Source: Leptonema sp964619535
GTDB lineage: Bacteria > Spirochaetota > Leptospiria > Leptospirales > Leptonemataceae
DNA length: 64,000 nucleotides
Reading direction: 5' to 3'
NCBI GenBank assembly: GCA_964619535.1
Contig: CAZUEX010000014.1
Coordinates: 1-64,000, forward strand
Part shown: piece after piece, positions 17,700 to 26,665 of the stretch
Position numbering within the stretch: position 1 is the first letter of the stretch
How the letters are laid out: each line of letters starts with the position of its first letter
Position numbers and translations under genes: made by a program
The notes under the pieces: model-generated
What the model was told of the DNA's origin: nothing
Databases searched by the model: none
The model's input: only the letters and a program-made list of their open reading frames with translations

Positions 17700-18872
17700 G
17701 TGTCATCGGAATTCTGGAAATTCCTGAAAAGCCCGATCTTCTATGTTCCGGCGGGTCTTATACTTGGCCTTGAGCTGTTTCTGCAAACAGGTCTGTACCG
17801 CAGGGTTCTGAAGCCCGAATCCTTCGCCTTCAATGTCAATCGTATTCGTACGGTCGTTAAAGAAACAAGTTTCCGGCCCAATGTCCTGATTCTCGGTACC
17901 TCTGTAGCCTACCAGGGCCTTCTCGTCCCACAGCTGAATCAGGCGGCCGGCGATAACGGACTCCGCTTCCAGAGCGCCGCCACACAGGCAGCGATGGTGG
18001 AAACACAGCATGCCCTGCTGCGTGACCTGGCACCGGCCCTTCCCGATCTGCGCTGGATCATTCACGTTGCAGAGGTGAACTTCCCCTACCAGTCCCGGCA
18101 TGAGCTCGAGCCTGCCAACCGAAGCATGCTGGCTCAATTCCCGCGAGGCGAAACCCTGCAACTATTGCGAGAGAATCGCGTTCTGCTAACACCGCGCGAC
18201 TACGCCTTCTTTTATATTCGCACATTGACCTATCAGGGAGATATGCGCGACTTCTTGCTGAACCCGCCCCGGAGGCTGAAATCCCTGGCCCGCCAGCGAA
18301 AGAAAGAGATACCCGACATCGTCTATATTAACCAGAACCGATATGCCATCTCTGCCTACGGCCAGAGCTCCGAGGAATGCACGAAGAATGCCATCAGGGG
18401 CGTGCCCTTCATTAACGAACAGGGGGAACAGATTACCGATGAGCCCCACCGCACCGCTGTTCTCGAAACCTGCAGGATGGCCCTGGACGATCCACGTTCC
18501 AGGCCAGGAGAGAACACCTGGCGAACGCTTTTCTTTCTGCGCCTTAAAAATCTCCATGCAGAGGCACGCCGGCATAATCTGAAGCTGGTAACCGTCTTTG
18601 CACCGTATTCTGTCATGGTAAAGCCTGCACGCGATCCCGATCGCATCAGGGTATGGCGCGAAGAGCTGGCCGGAGAAGGCTACTTTCCGGATATCATCGA
18701 TCTGCGAACCACGCTCGATGGCCCGGATAACCTTGACCTCTTCTACGATACCATCCACCTGAATCGCAAAGGGGCAGAACGGTTTACGACAATCTTCTAC
18801 AGTGCTGTAGAAGATTATCTACAGAAAGAGGATCCGGAGCTCTTCCAGAAAAAAGCCGGAGGACGACGTTGA
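17700..18872 (+). CDS. SGNH-fold putative acyltransferase or esterase, partner of MBOAT
   Basis: A 390-residue protein starting with GTG. A membrane anchor (IFYVPAGLILGLELFLQTGLY) is followed by a periplasmic domain with VLILGTSVAYQGLL (nucleophile block near residue 64) and FYDTIHLNRKGAERF (Asp/His block near residue 347), the standard SGNH layout also found in AlgJ/AlgX- and DltD-type O-acylation proteins. Its stop overlaps the start of the MBOAT gene (TTGA), so the two are translationally coupled. A role in moving acyl groups onto a surface glycan follows from this pairing. Confidence 0.8.
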   Translation: MSSEFWKFLKSPIFYVPAGLILGLELFLQTGLYRRVLKPESFAFNVNRIRTVVKETSFRPNVLILGTSVAYQGLLVPQLNQAAGDNGLRFQSAATQAAMVETQHALLRDLAPALPDLRWIIHVAEVNFPYQSRHELEPANRSMLAQFPRGETLQLLRENRVLLTPRDYAFFYIRTLTYQGDMRDFLLNPPRRLKSLARQRKKEIPDIVYINQNRYAISAYGQSSEECTKNAIRGVPFINEQGEQITDEPHRTAVLETCRMALDDPRSRPGENTWRTLFFLRLKNLHAEARRHNLKLVTVFAPYSVMVKPARDPDRIRVWREELAGEGYFPDIIDLRTTLDGPDNLDLFYDTIHLNRKGAERFTTIFYSAVEDYLQKEDPELFQKKAGGRR

Positions 18873-20305
18873 GATTCACCACTTTCGGATTTCTTGTCTT
18901 CTTCATCATTGTCTTTATTGTTTACTGGTCTCTTCGAGGACGAAGCCGTCTGGCCTTCCTTGCCCTTGCTTCCTCTGTCTTTTATGCTGCCTGGTCCATC
19001 CCCTTTTTTCTGCACTTTGCCTCTATCGTACTGCTGAATTATGCCTTCGTGCAGCTGCTTCATCGAACGAAAAGTCGCCGGCTCCTGGCTGTAATCCTGA
19101 CCGTTGACTTTGCAAACCTCTTTTTCTTCAAATACTTCTACTTCTTCATCGACATCCTGTTTGATATAACGGGATGGCCTGGCTTTACGGCAGACCACCT
19201 GAATGCCGGACTGGAAGAGTACCTGGGCCTTTCCTCTATCTTTTTGCCACTCGCGATCAGCTTCTATACCTTTCAGATCGTTGCCTACGTGGTGGATGTT
19301 TACAGGGGACGTATCGAACGTCGAGATTCGCTTCTTGAGTTTTACGTATTCATTCTGTTTTTTCCGCAGCTCATTGCCGGGCCAATCATGCGTCATTCCG
19401 ACTTCTTTCATCAGCTGGATCGGATTTTTCCCGACCAGAAGAGAATGATGAGCGGCGTGATGCTTTTGCTTACGGGCCTCGTAAAGAAGGTCCTCATAGC
19501 AGACAACCTGGCGTCTGTCGTTCATTCGATCTATCGCCAGCCAGAACTCTATGACGGCATCTCTTCTCTGCTTGCATGGGTTGGCTACGCAGCCCTGGTG
19601 TATGCCGATTTCTCAGGCTACACGGATCTGGCCAGAGGCATGGGCCTGATGCTTGGCCTGAAGCTACCCGAAAACTTTGCCGGTCCGTTCTTCAGTCGAA
19701 CCGTCGGGGAGTTCTGGCGCCGATGGCATATTACACTGTCTACCTGGCTTCGAGACTATATCTATATTCCTCTCGGTGGTTCGCGTTCCAATCTGATACG
19801 CAGCCAGATCAATCTGCTGATCACCTTTGCAGCCGGCGGTCTGTGGCATGGAGCGAACTACACGTATGTAATCTGGGGCCTTCTCGGAGCGGTCTTCATC
19901 GTCATCGAACGACTGATCACCGCAAAAACGGCTGTCCCTGCCCTGACGGAGCGGCTGATGCAGAAAAGGGCTACGGCCATCCCGCTGAGCATACTCGGTG
20001 TTCTCTACAGCTTCGGCGGCTTCGTCGCAGGCCTGGCCTTCTTCAATGCCCCGACGCTGGGGCATACCATGACCATGTTTGAACGGTTGTTCACCGGTGC
20101 AGAGGGAATGCGTGCGGATACAGGCCTGATTCTCGGTATGCTTGCACTTGCATTCGGCTTCAACTATGTGCAGTACAGACCCATCAAGCGAGAGCTGTCA
20201 CCGGTTCTGGGCTGGGCACTACTTTTCCTGGCCGCCTGTGTCGTCGTCTGGCTTCTTGGCCTCTTCGCTCCTGGCGGGCAGGATTTTATATACTTTCAGT
20301 TCTGA
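18869..20305 (+). CDS. MBOAT-family O-acyltransferase (AlgI-like)
   Basis: A 478-residue polytopic membrane protein starting with TTG that overlaps the preceding SGNH gene. The N-terminus MRFTTFGFLVFFIIVFIVYW is typical of AlgI/DltB-like proteins, as are FFPQLIAGPIMR, YADFSGYTDLARG, NFAGPFFSRTVGEFWRRWHITLSTWLRDYIYIPLGGSR and GGLWHGANYTYVIWG with the catalytic histidine. The protein would pass an acyl group from a cytoplasmic donor across the membrane to the SGNH partner. DUF1574 follows 33 bases later. Confidence 0.93.
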   Translation: MRFTTFGFLVFFIIVFIVYWSLRGRSRLAFLALASSVFYAAWSIPFFLHFASIVLLNYAFVQLLHRTKSRRLLAVILTVDFANLFFFKYFYFFIDILFDITGWPGFTADHLNAGLEEYLGLSSIFLPLAISFYTFQIVAYVVDVYRGRIERRDSLLEFYVFILFFPQLIAGPIMRHSDFFHQLDRIFPDQKRMMSGVMLLLTGLVKKVLIADNLASVVHSIYRQPELYDGISSLLAWVGYAALVYADFSGYTDLARGMGLMLGLKLPENFAGPFFSRTVGEFWRRWHITLSTWLRDYIYIPLGGSRSNLIRSQINLLITFAAGGLWHGANYTYVIWGLLGAVFIVIERLITAKTAVPALTERLMQKRATAIPLSILGVLYSFGGFVAGLAFFNAPTLGHTMTMFERLFTGAEGMRADTGLILGMLALAFGFNYVQYRPIKRELSPVLGWALLFLAACVVVWLLGLFAPGGQDFIYFQF

Positions 20306-20338
20306 ACGTATGATCAGGGATAATACAAGGACATCTCT

Positions 20339-21436
20339 ATGAATTCGCTTTTGCATCGCGCCGTTATCGTACCACTTCTTCTTTTTGCCGCCCTTTTTGC
20401 TTTCGACAAGATCTTCTATCTAAAGCCCGTTCGTGACCGGGTACTTCTCTATAAGAAGGTCGAACCCGACATGTATGATTCCCGACGGGATCTGCTGAAA
20501 CAGCTCATTGCCGACTATCCAGAAAATCGACAACAGGGACGAAAGCTGGGCATCATCCTTGGCAGTTCAAGGTCTGCCGCTTTTGATACCAGGGGCATCG
20601 AGAAGGTCCTGCCCGGCACGGTAACCTACAACTTCAGCGTGCCCATGGGCGGTATTGCCCATGCCTACTATTACGCCTACCTTCTTCATAAGAATGATAT
20701 CCGTCCTTCCTTCATCATGCTGGAGGCCGATATCGTCAATTTCAGTCAGCCCTCCCTTTCCTTCGCCTTGAGCTATGACTTTGATCCGCTTTTCGTGCTT
20801 GAGCATACGAATTTCTTTGATCCAGACGATCCGGAGACGGGAGGCTTCCGCCCCGACGAAGCCGATACCTTTTTTCTCAAGTATCTCTTTGCCCTCTATC
20901 GTTATCCATTAGATCCCAAAAACATTATCGAAAACTACAAGATCATGCCCGGAACCAACCAGCGACAGCTGGAATTCCGCAAACAACATCAGAAGATGCT
21001 CGTTCTGGCGAATCGCAAAAACCTGGGCGGCATTCCCAACCCTCTGGAAATCGAAGCAACGGAAGAAGACCTGGAAAAGGATGCCCGCATGGTTCGCGAT
21101 CGTGTGCTCGGCAACAGTATTTCGCAAACACAGCTTCTCCTGTTCAAGAGGCTGCTTGCCCTGGCCCGGAAAGAGAAGATCCCCCTGCTCGTATACAGGC
21201 CCGTCGTCTCGTATCCATTTGCAAAGATTCTCGAAAATATGGATGCCTCATTTCAGGAAAGGGTCATCCGATCCTCTGTGGAAAAGACAGAGGGTGTGTT
21301 CTATGTTGATCCGGAAGCAGAACGTCCCTTACGGTGTCGTGCCTTTGTTGATGCCCTGCACCTGAGCGGTGTCTGCTATCCGGAGCTCACAGACCGATTG
21401 TTCAAGCCCATGCGTTCCGTTCTGACCGCACGCTAA
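20339..21436 (+). CDS. DUF1574-family SGNH-like protein
   Basis: A 365-residue protein, paralogous to the DUF1574 protein at 10921-12084. It has an N-terminal anchor (AVIVPLLLFAALFAFDKIFYL), the GIILGSSRSAAFD nucleophile block near residue 76, TYNFSVPMGG and FIMLEADIVNF. The C-terminal FVDALHL supplies the likely Asp/His pair. It is third in the SGNH-MBOAT-DUF1574 set and is convergent with pyk, leaving eight bases between the stops. Its role is likely acylation or deacylation of the same envelope polymer. Confidence 0.82.
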   Translation: MNSLLHRAVIVPLLLFAALFAFDKIFYLKPVRDRVLLYKKVEPDMYDSRRDLLKQLIADYPENRQQGRKLGIILGSSRSAAFDTRGIEKVLPGTVTYNFSVPMGGIAHAYYYAYLLHKNDIRPSFIMLEADIVNFSQPSLSFALSYDFDPLFVLEHTNFFDPDDPETGGFRPDEADTFFLKYLFALYRYPLDPKNIIENYKIMPGTNQRQLEFRKQHQKMLVLANRKNLGGIPNPLEIEATEEDLEKDARMVRDRVLGNSISQTQLLLFKRLLALARKEKIPLLVYRPVVSYPFAKILENMDASFQERVIRSSVEKTEGVFYVDPEAERPLRCRAFVDALHLSGVCYPELTDRLFKPMRSVLTAR

Positions 21437-21444
21437 GACGTCGC

Positions 21445-22908
21445 TTAACCAAACGTGCGAACCTGGATGCTTGTTACGCGCTCATCGCCTGCAGCCACGT
21501 CAGAAACGACAACGATGGAATCACCGGGCCGGACACGATTTCGCTCGCGCAATCTCTTGAATCCCTTGCGAATGGTGTTTTCGGGATCCTTCGAAAAATC
21601 CATGATAAACGGAACCACTCCGCGTACCAGCCACAGCTTGCGACGCGTGCTTGTCATATTGGTAAAGGCATAGATGATCGAATGCCGTGGCCTGTACGTA
21701 GCCACCTGACGGGCAAGCATGCCCCGCCTGGTAATGACAAGTATTGCCGGAGCCTGGATCGAATCGGCCAGCAAAACCGCATTCCGGGCCAGGTTTTCGC
21801 GCGTATCCTGAGGTATGCGGCGGACGTGAAAGTTCAGACCACTCTCTTTTTCAATGCGTCGAGCGATGCGATCCAGGATCTGCACGCATTTCACAGGATA
21901 TTTTCCGGCAGCCGTTTCACCCGACAGCATGATGCCATCAGCCTGCTCATGCACGGCATTGGCCACGTCTGTTACCTCGGCGCGGGTCGGCATGGGATTC
22001 TCAATCATGCTTTCCAGCATGTGGGTGGCAACGATCACAGGCTTGCCGGCCTCCACGCACTTCCGTACCATCTCACGCTGCACGACGGGAAGATCTTCCA
22101 GATCGATCTCCACGCCCAGGTCGCCACGGGCCACCATGACACCGTCGGCTTCCGCCAGGATGCTGTCGAAGTTTTCAATGCCTTCCTGGTTTTCAATCTT
22201 GGCAATGATCTGGGCATGTCCATCCAGCTCTTCAATCAGCTGGCGAGCCTCCCGCACATCGGCAGCCGTGCGCACAAAGGACAGAGCGATGAAGTCCAGG
22301 TCATTCTCAACGGCAAAGCGGATGTCTGCCTTATCTTTCTCTGTGATGGATGGAAGGTTTACACGAACGCCCGGAAGGTTAATATGTTTCCGTGACCCGA
22401 GCTTGCCGCCTTCCAGAACCCTGCAGCGCAGCTGTCCTTCATTGACCTCAAGAACCTGCAGGTTGATCAGGCCGTTATCCACGGTAATACGATCCCCCTT
22501 CTTCAGGTCTTTCACAAGGTCACGATAGTTCACGTGAACGCTTTTCTCTTCAATGTTCACGTCGGGGAGGACCGTGAACGTAAAGATCTCGCCCACATTA
22601 AGTTGAAGATTGCTTTCAATCTCACCGGTACGAATCTCAGGTCCCTGCAGGTCCATAAGAATCGAAACAGGGTGATTCAATTTCTTGTTCAGGTTTTTGA
22701 TCTGGCGGATGATCTTGCCATGTGTTTCCTGATTCCCGTGTGACATATTGATACGGGCTACATTCATGCCAGCTCGTGCCAGCTCCGCAATCATCTCAGA
22801 AGTGCTGGTAGCGGGCCCGATAGTACAGATAATCTTTGTGCGTCGAAAGTCACGACGGGTATCAGCCGGGCTGCCTTCCGGCCTGGTTTCAGAATCACTT
22901 GCGGACAT
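21445..22908 (-). CDS. pyk: Pyruvate kinase
   Basis: Last enzyme of glycolysis, making pyruvate and ATP from phosphoenolpyruvate. The 487 residues show the full domain order: TKIICTIGPATSTSEMIAELARAGMNVARINMSHG, the B domain, IIAKIENQEG with the catalytic lysine, MVARGDLGVEIDLEDLP, and the C-terminal regulatory domain. About 20 N-terminal residues (SDSETRPEGSPADTRRD) extend beyond the usual start and are polar. It is preceded on the same strand by the large unknown gene, 48 bases away. Confidence 0.97.
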   Translation of the reverse strand: MSASDSETRPEGSPADTRRDFRRTKIICTIGPATSTSEMIAELARAGMNVARINMSHGNQETHGKIIRQIKNLNKKLNHPVSILMDLQGPEIRTGEIESNLQLNVGEIFTFTVLPDVNIEEKSVHVNYRDLVKDLKKGDRITVDNGLINLQVLEVNEGQLRCRVLEGGKLGSRKHINLPGVRVNLPSITEKDKADIRFAVENDLDFIALSFVRTAADVREARQLIEELDGHAQIIAKIENQEGIENFDSILAEADGVMVARGDLGVEIDLEDLPVVQREMVRKCVEAGKPVIVATHMLESMIENPMPTRAEVTDVANAVHEQADGIMLSGETAAGKYPVKCVQILDRIARRIEKESGLNFHVRRIPQDTRENLARNAVLLADSIQAPAILVITRRGMLARQVATYRPRHSIIYAFTNMTSTRRKLWLVRGVVPFIMDFSKDPENTIRKGFKRLRERNRVRPGDSIVVVSDVAAGDERVTSIQVRTFG

Positions 22909-22956
22909 GGTGTTTCATAAAAACAACGCCCCTTCGGCCGTCCAATGAAAAATAGC

Positions 22957-24858
22957 TTAACGCCGGGCCATCAGCTTTGTAAGAAAGTCCTCTATAGCCG
23001 TAGCGACGTCGAATTTTTCCTGCTCGGGCATCATCGCCTTGCGCTGCCGATCCGCTTCATCCATTGCCTCGCGTAACAGTCGCTTCCCGTGACGCTGAAT
23101 ATAGCGACGACTGATCAAAATCGGCCATACGTATTTTGGATCATCGCGCATAACACGGAAAGAATAGATCTGCTTGCGGCCATGCTTCTTCAAGAAGAAG
23201 ATCATCGTATCTTCGTCCCCTTCAAAGTCGGGAACGCCTGAAAGAACGTGTGTACGGTTCGGAAGTTCTTTTCTATCCCATGCAGCGTCCAGCAAATCGA
23301 TCACCTTACGCAAAACCTCTTCTGCCCGTTCTTCGACGCGCATGGACTCTCTGGTTTTTGCTGTTTCCGCTTCAAAGGTATTGGCAGGCACAACATCGGC
23401 ATCCGCGCCGGACGGCCCCTTCTTTTTCTTCTCAACCTGCTCTTCTGCTATACGACGTGTGGTTCGTTCAGCCTCTTTCTTTTTGATCTGGATCTGTTCT
23501 TCCATCTCTTCTTTGCGCATCCGTTCGCGGATCATCACGCTCTCTTCTTTTGAGATGCGACGTTTTCCAAACAGAGAACGCCAGAGACGGGTAAAAAAAG
23601 GCAGTCGATCAAAGAAGATGCGATCCTCAAGATCCTCAAAGGCACGCAGCTGGTCATTCTCCAGATGCCGACCGACGCCCATGGCACTCAGGATACGTAC
23701 CTCTGTTTCATCTCCTTTTTCATCGAGATTCTTTCTCGCAGCAATGACAGCGGGATAGATCTTCTGCTTTGCCAGCACAAACGTATAAACCCTTCCGCGA
23801 AGGGGGAATTCCACGCTCAGTACGTCCGGCAGTGACAGGACCTTTCGAACAAACTCCTCATCCCAGTTACGGAAATGCGTGGTGGCAACAACGTGCTCCA
23901 GCTTCATCAGGTCGGCAAGGGCCTTACCGAGCTGATCCTTTTGCTCTTTTTCCTGGCGATGACGTTGCAGCTTTTGATACTCCGCAAGCACAAGCCTCAG
24001 TTCAGCCACAACCTGTCTTTGCGCAGGCGATATGTTCTCGCGGTAATACCTTTCCACCTGCTTTGCAAGTCGTTCGGCATCAAAGTCAACGGGATTCTCA
24101 AACCCCGGGATGGCGGTAACACAGCAGGTGGCCAGCATCTCCACACGATGCTTCAGACTGAGCTCATCGGGGAACTGAATCGTATGAAAATTCAGGGCAG
24201 GGTCTCTCAGATACAGCAGTTTCTTCTCATCAATCAACTGCTGAATAATCGGTCTGACAAAGGCCCGGTAGGTAGATGTTTTCTGATCGGCCTTTTTGTC
24301 AAAAGACAGGACAAAGAACCGTGCAATGACAGCCCCGGCATGTGTATTTTGCAGCGCTCCCTGTGCGACCGAGCGATACAGGGCCTCTCCGTCCATATCG
24401 CGCCAGTGGCTTTCGTTAAAGCGCAGCCATTGATTGAGGGCCTCTATGGACTTCTGTCTGTAAAACTCCACATACCGTTTGGCCGACGTTCCATCGGACT
24501 GCGTGGGACGGCAGAGGATGGCCATCTCGCTGATCGTCCCCGAGCTTGCGATAAAGTCGATAGAAGGGAACATCAGCACCATCGGAATCTTGATCGAGCC
24601 CCTGCCCGTCAGCTCGAAAATATACTCTTCAAACTTGTTTTCGGGCAGCGGCACCTCTCGCTTCAGCTGGCCCAGCTCGGGAAGAATGCGATTCGTTGAA
24701 AACCGGTTCGTGGCTTCCAGGATATAATTGTACAGACCGAAGATGCCCTTGAACTTAAAGTCCCCGCGCGCCTCCAGGGCCGTTACGTTATCCGTTGCCT
24801 CACGCAACGGCATGACGTCGGACGAAGTAGAATCTGCGATTTTTGTTTGCTCTGTCAT
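22957..24858 (-). CDS. Large hypothetical protein with coiled-coil region
   Basis: A 633-residue cytoplasmic protein not recognised by family. Residues from about 1-290 are mixed alpha/beta (FKGIFGLYNYILEATNRFS, KIPMVLMFPSIDFIASSG); about 300-340 and 445-510 are highly charged helices, the latter a long Lys/Glu/Arg coiled coil (RERMRKEEMEEQIQIKKKEAERTTRR in part). A C-terminal block with SGVPDFEGDEDTMIFFLKKHGRKQIYSF repeats a pattern seen earlier (LSLPDVLSVEFPLRGRVYTFVLAKQKIYP), which suggests a duplicated domain. The ATG at 24858 was preferred over 24918. It is divergent from menG. Confidence 0.75.
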   Translation of the reverse strand: MTEQTKIADSTSSDVMPLREATDNVTALEARGDFKFKGIFGLYNYILEATNRFSTNRILPELGQLKREVPLPENKFEEYIFELTGRGSIKIPMVLMFPSIDFIASSGTISEMAILCRPTQSDGTSAKRYVEFYRQKSIEALNQWLRFNESHWRDMDGEALYRSVAQGALQNTHAGAVIARFFVLSFDKKADQKTSTYRAFVRPIIQQLIDEKKLLYLRDPALNFHTIQFPDELSLKHRVEMLATCCVTAIPGFENPVDFDAERLAKQVERYYRENISPAQRQVVAELRLVLAEYQKLQRHRQEKEQKDQLGKALADLMKLEHVVATTHFRNWDEEFVRKVLSLPDVLSVEFPLRGRVYTFVLAKQKIYPAVIAARKNLDEKGDETEVRILSAMGVGRHLENDQLRAFEDLEDRIFFDRLPFFTRLWRSLFGKRRISKEESVMIRERMRKEEMEEQIQIKKKEAERTTRRIAEEQVEKKKKGPSGADADVVPANTFEAETAKTRESMRVEERAEEVLRKVIDLLDAAWDRKELPNRTHVLSGVPDFEGDEDTMIFFLKKHGRKQIYSFRVMRDDPKYVWPILISRRYIQRHGKRLLREAMDEADRQRKAMMPEQEKFDVATAIEDFLTKLMARR

Positions 24859-24948
24859 GGACCAGGGAAACGCTGTATATGGATTGAGCGAACTTCGCGT
24901 TCCTGCCCGGGAAATCAATAGAAAATTATTTGAGACCAGGAATCATCT

Positions 24949-25686
24949 ATGAACACCTCACAGTTCCGTCTGCCTGAAAAAGAGGAAAAGGCGGATTATA
25001 TCCAGAAGAATTTCGATGAAATTGCCGAGCAGTATGACCTTTTCAACGACCTTTTTACCTTTGGCATGCACCGCCTGTGGAAACGCCGCACGATACGGGC
25101 CGTACGGGCACACCAGGCCCGGTCCGCCCTCGATCTTTGCTGCGGCAGTGGAGACCTGGCCATCCTGATGGCCAGAGCCAATCCACAGGGAGAGGTCGTA
25201 GCTGCCGATTTTTCCACAGGGATGCTTTCCGTGCTTGAAAAGCGAATCCGCCCCACGGAGCTACGAGATCGCATCGACATACGTCAGGAAGATGCCACAT
25301 CCCTGCCCGCATCGTTTTCGGATCAGTTTGATGCCGTTACTACGGGCTATGGCATCCGCAACGTCACAGACAGGCAGCGCTGCTTCAGCGAGGTGTTCCG
25401 GGTTTTAAAATCCGGTGGCAGGTATGGCATCCTTGAAGTAGGCTCCATACGTCCCCGCTTCCTGCAGCCCTTTGCCTTCTTCTTCATGAAGCATATCATT
25501 CCACGGATCGGCTACCTGTTACAGGGGGGAAAGCATGAGATGTATGACTATCTTCCCCATTCTGCCTTTGCATTTCCAGAGCCTGAAGAAATCGTTGCCG
25601 AATTACAGCGCACAGGATTCAAAGACGTAACGTTTCGCAGGCTCTTTTTCGGGGCATCCATTCTGTATGTAGCCGTGAAGCCATAA
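24949..25686 (+). CDS. menG: Demethylmenaquinone methyltransferase MenG/UbiE
   Basis: SAM-dependent methyltransferase of 245 residues that performs the final C-methylation of demethylmenaquinone. Family marks: YDLFNDLFTFGMHRLWKRRTI near residue 30, the SAM-binding ALDLCCGSGDLAI, ATSLPASFSDQFDAVTTGYGIRNVTDR, and the EVFRVLKSGGRYGILEVG motif. mqnD of the futalosine pathway is 11 kb downstream, so the product is most likely menaquinone. An NAD-kinase-like gene begins four bases after its stop. Confidence 0.93.
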   Translation: MNTSQFRLPEKEEKADYIQKNFDEIAEQYDLFNDLFTFGMHRLWKRRTIRAVRAHQARSALDLCCGSGDLAILMARANPQGEVVAADFSTGMLSVLEKRIRPTELRDRIDIRQEDATSLPASFSDQFDAVTTGYGIRNVTDRQRCFSEVFRVLKSGGRYGILEVGSIRPRFLQPFAFFFMKHIIPRIGYLLQGGKHEMYDYLPHSAFAFPEPEEIVAELQRTGFKDVTFRRLFFGASILYVAVKP

Positions 25687-25690
25687 AGGC

Positions 25691-26596
25691 ATGAAAAAGA
25701 AAGATTTCCTTGTTTGCATAAAACGCACAAAATGGGAGCGCGATGTTGAGCGTTTTGGCTCTGCTCGTGAGGCCCGCCGTATCTATCGCCTGCAAAACCA
25801 TATATTCCGTCGCGTCTACAGCTCACACGTTCGCCAGCAAAGGGCCATCCAGCAGCTGCAGGAAGCTTTGCAGGGACGGGCCGATTTTATCTACAGGGAA
25901 GACCTGAATGCCGACCTGGTGCTGCAGTACAATGCCCTGGTCAGTATGGGTGGCGATAACCATTTTATCTATGTGGCCCGTTTTGCCGGCCCACGTCCGG
26001 TCATCGGCATCAACTCCGATCCACGAACGTCCTCCGGTGCCCTTGTGCACTTCAATACGGAGTCCTTTCTTGCCTGCACAAAGAATCCCCTTTTCCCCGA
26101 TCGTTTCGAAACCTGGACGATGATCGAAGGCGTGATTCACTACCCCGACGGCAGGGTCGTCCATACAGGGCCATGCATTTCAGAAACAGGCATACGAAAC
26201 GCATTTGCCGATGCCATGAGTCGCTATTATATTCGTATCAACGATGAGGAATGGGAGGAGCAGAAAAGCTCAGGGCTGCTTCTTTCTACGGGAGCCGGAT
26301 CAACAGGCTGGTTTCACAACTGCCTGCCCCATACGATGCAGATCTATGAAGACCCGACCTTTGCCCGCGACGAACAGATCTTTCGCCTGGTGGCCAGGGA
26401 GCCGGGTTTCTACAAGCAGCACTATTACCGGTATCTTTACAGAACGCTCGGGCGGGGGGACATTCTGGAAATCATATCAGAAATGGACGGAACCATCATC
26501 GTCGATGCACAGCCCGAAACAAGCTTCTCTTTCGACCCGGGCTGCCGTGCACAGTTCCGGCTCAGCGACAACCATCTTGTCGTGGCCGTTCCCTGA
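25691..26596 (+). CDS. Divergent NAD kinase-like protein
   Basis: A 301-residue protein with the NAD/diacylglycerol-kinase fold. It has VSMGGDNHFIYVAR (residues 84-97) in place of the usual GGDGT motif, GINSDPRTSSG near 107, and the well-kept STGAGSTGWF at 199-208. The Asp of GGD is present, the following Gly-Thr is replaced by Asn-His. The GINSDP form resembles eukaryotic NADK2/NADK3-type enzymes more than the usual bacterial one. It might phosphorylate NAD(H) or another substrate. It is four bases from menG and likely co-transcribed. Confidence 0.75.
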   Translation: MKKKDFLVCIKRTKWERDVERFGSAREARRIYRLQNHIFRRVYSSHVRQQRAIQQLQEALQGRADFIYREDLNADLVLQYNALVSMGGDNHFIYVARFAGPRPVIGINSDPRTSSGALVHFNTESFLACTKNPLFPDRFETWTMIEGVIHYPDGRVVHTGPCISETGIRNAFADAMSRYYIRINDEEWEEQKSSGLLLSTGAGSTGWFHNCLPHTMQIYEDPTFARDEQIFRLVAREPGFYKQHYYRYLYRTLGRGDILEIISEMDGTIIVDAQPETSFSFDPGCRAQFRLSDNHLVVAVP

Positions 26597-26665
26597 ACCT
26601 GCAGCCAGTCGTTACGCTGCTGTCATCCCCATGTAATCCACCGGTGTAACCATACAGATACCATC

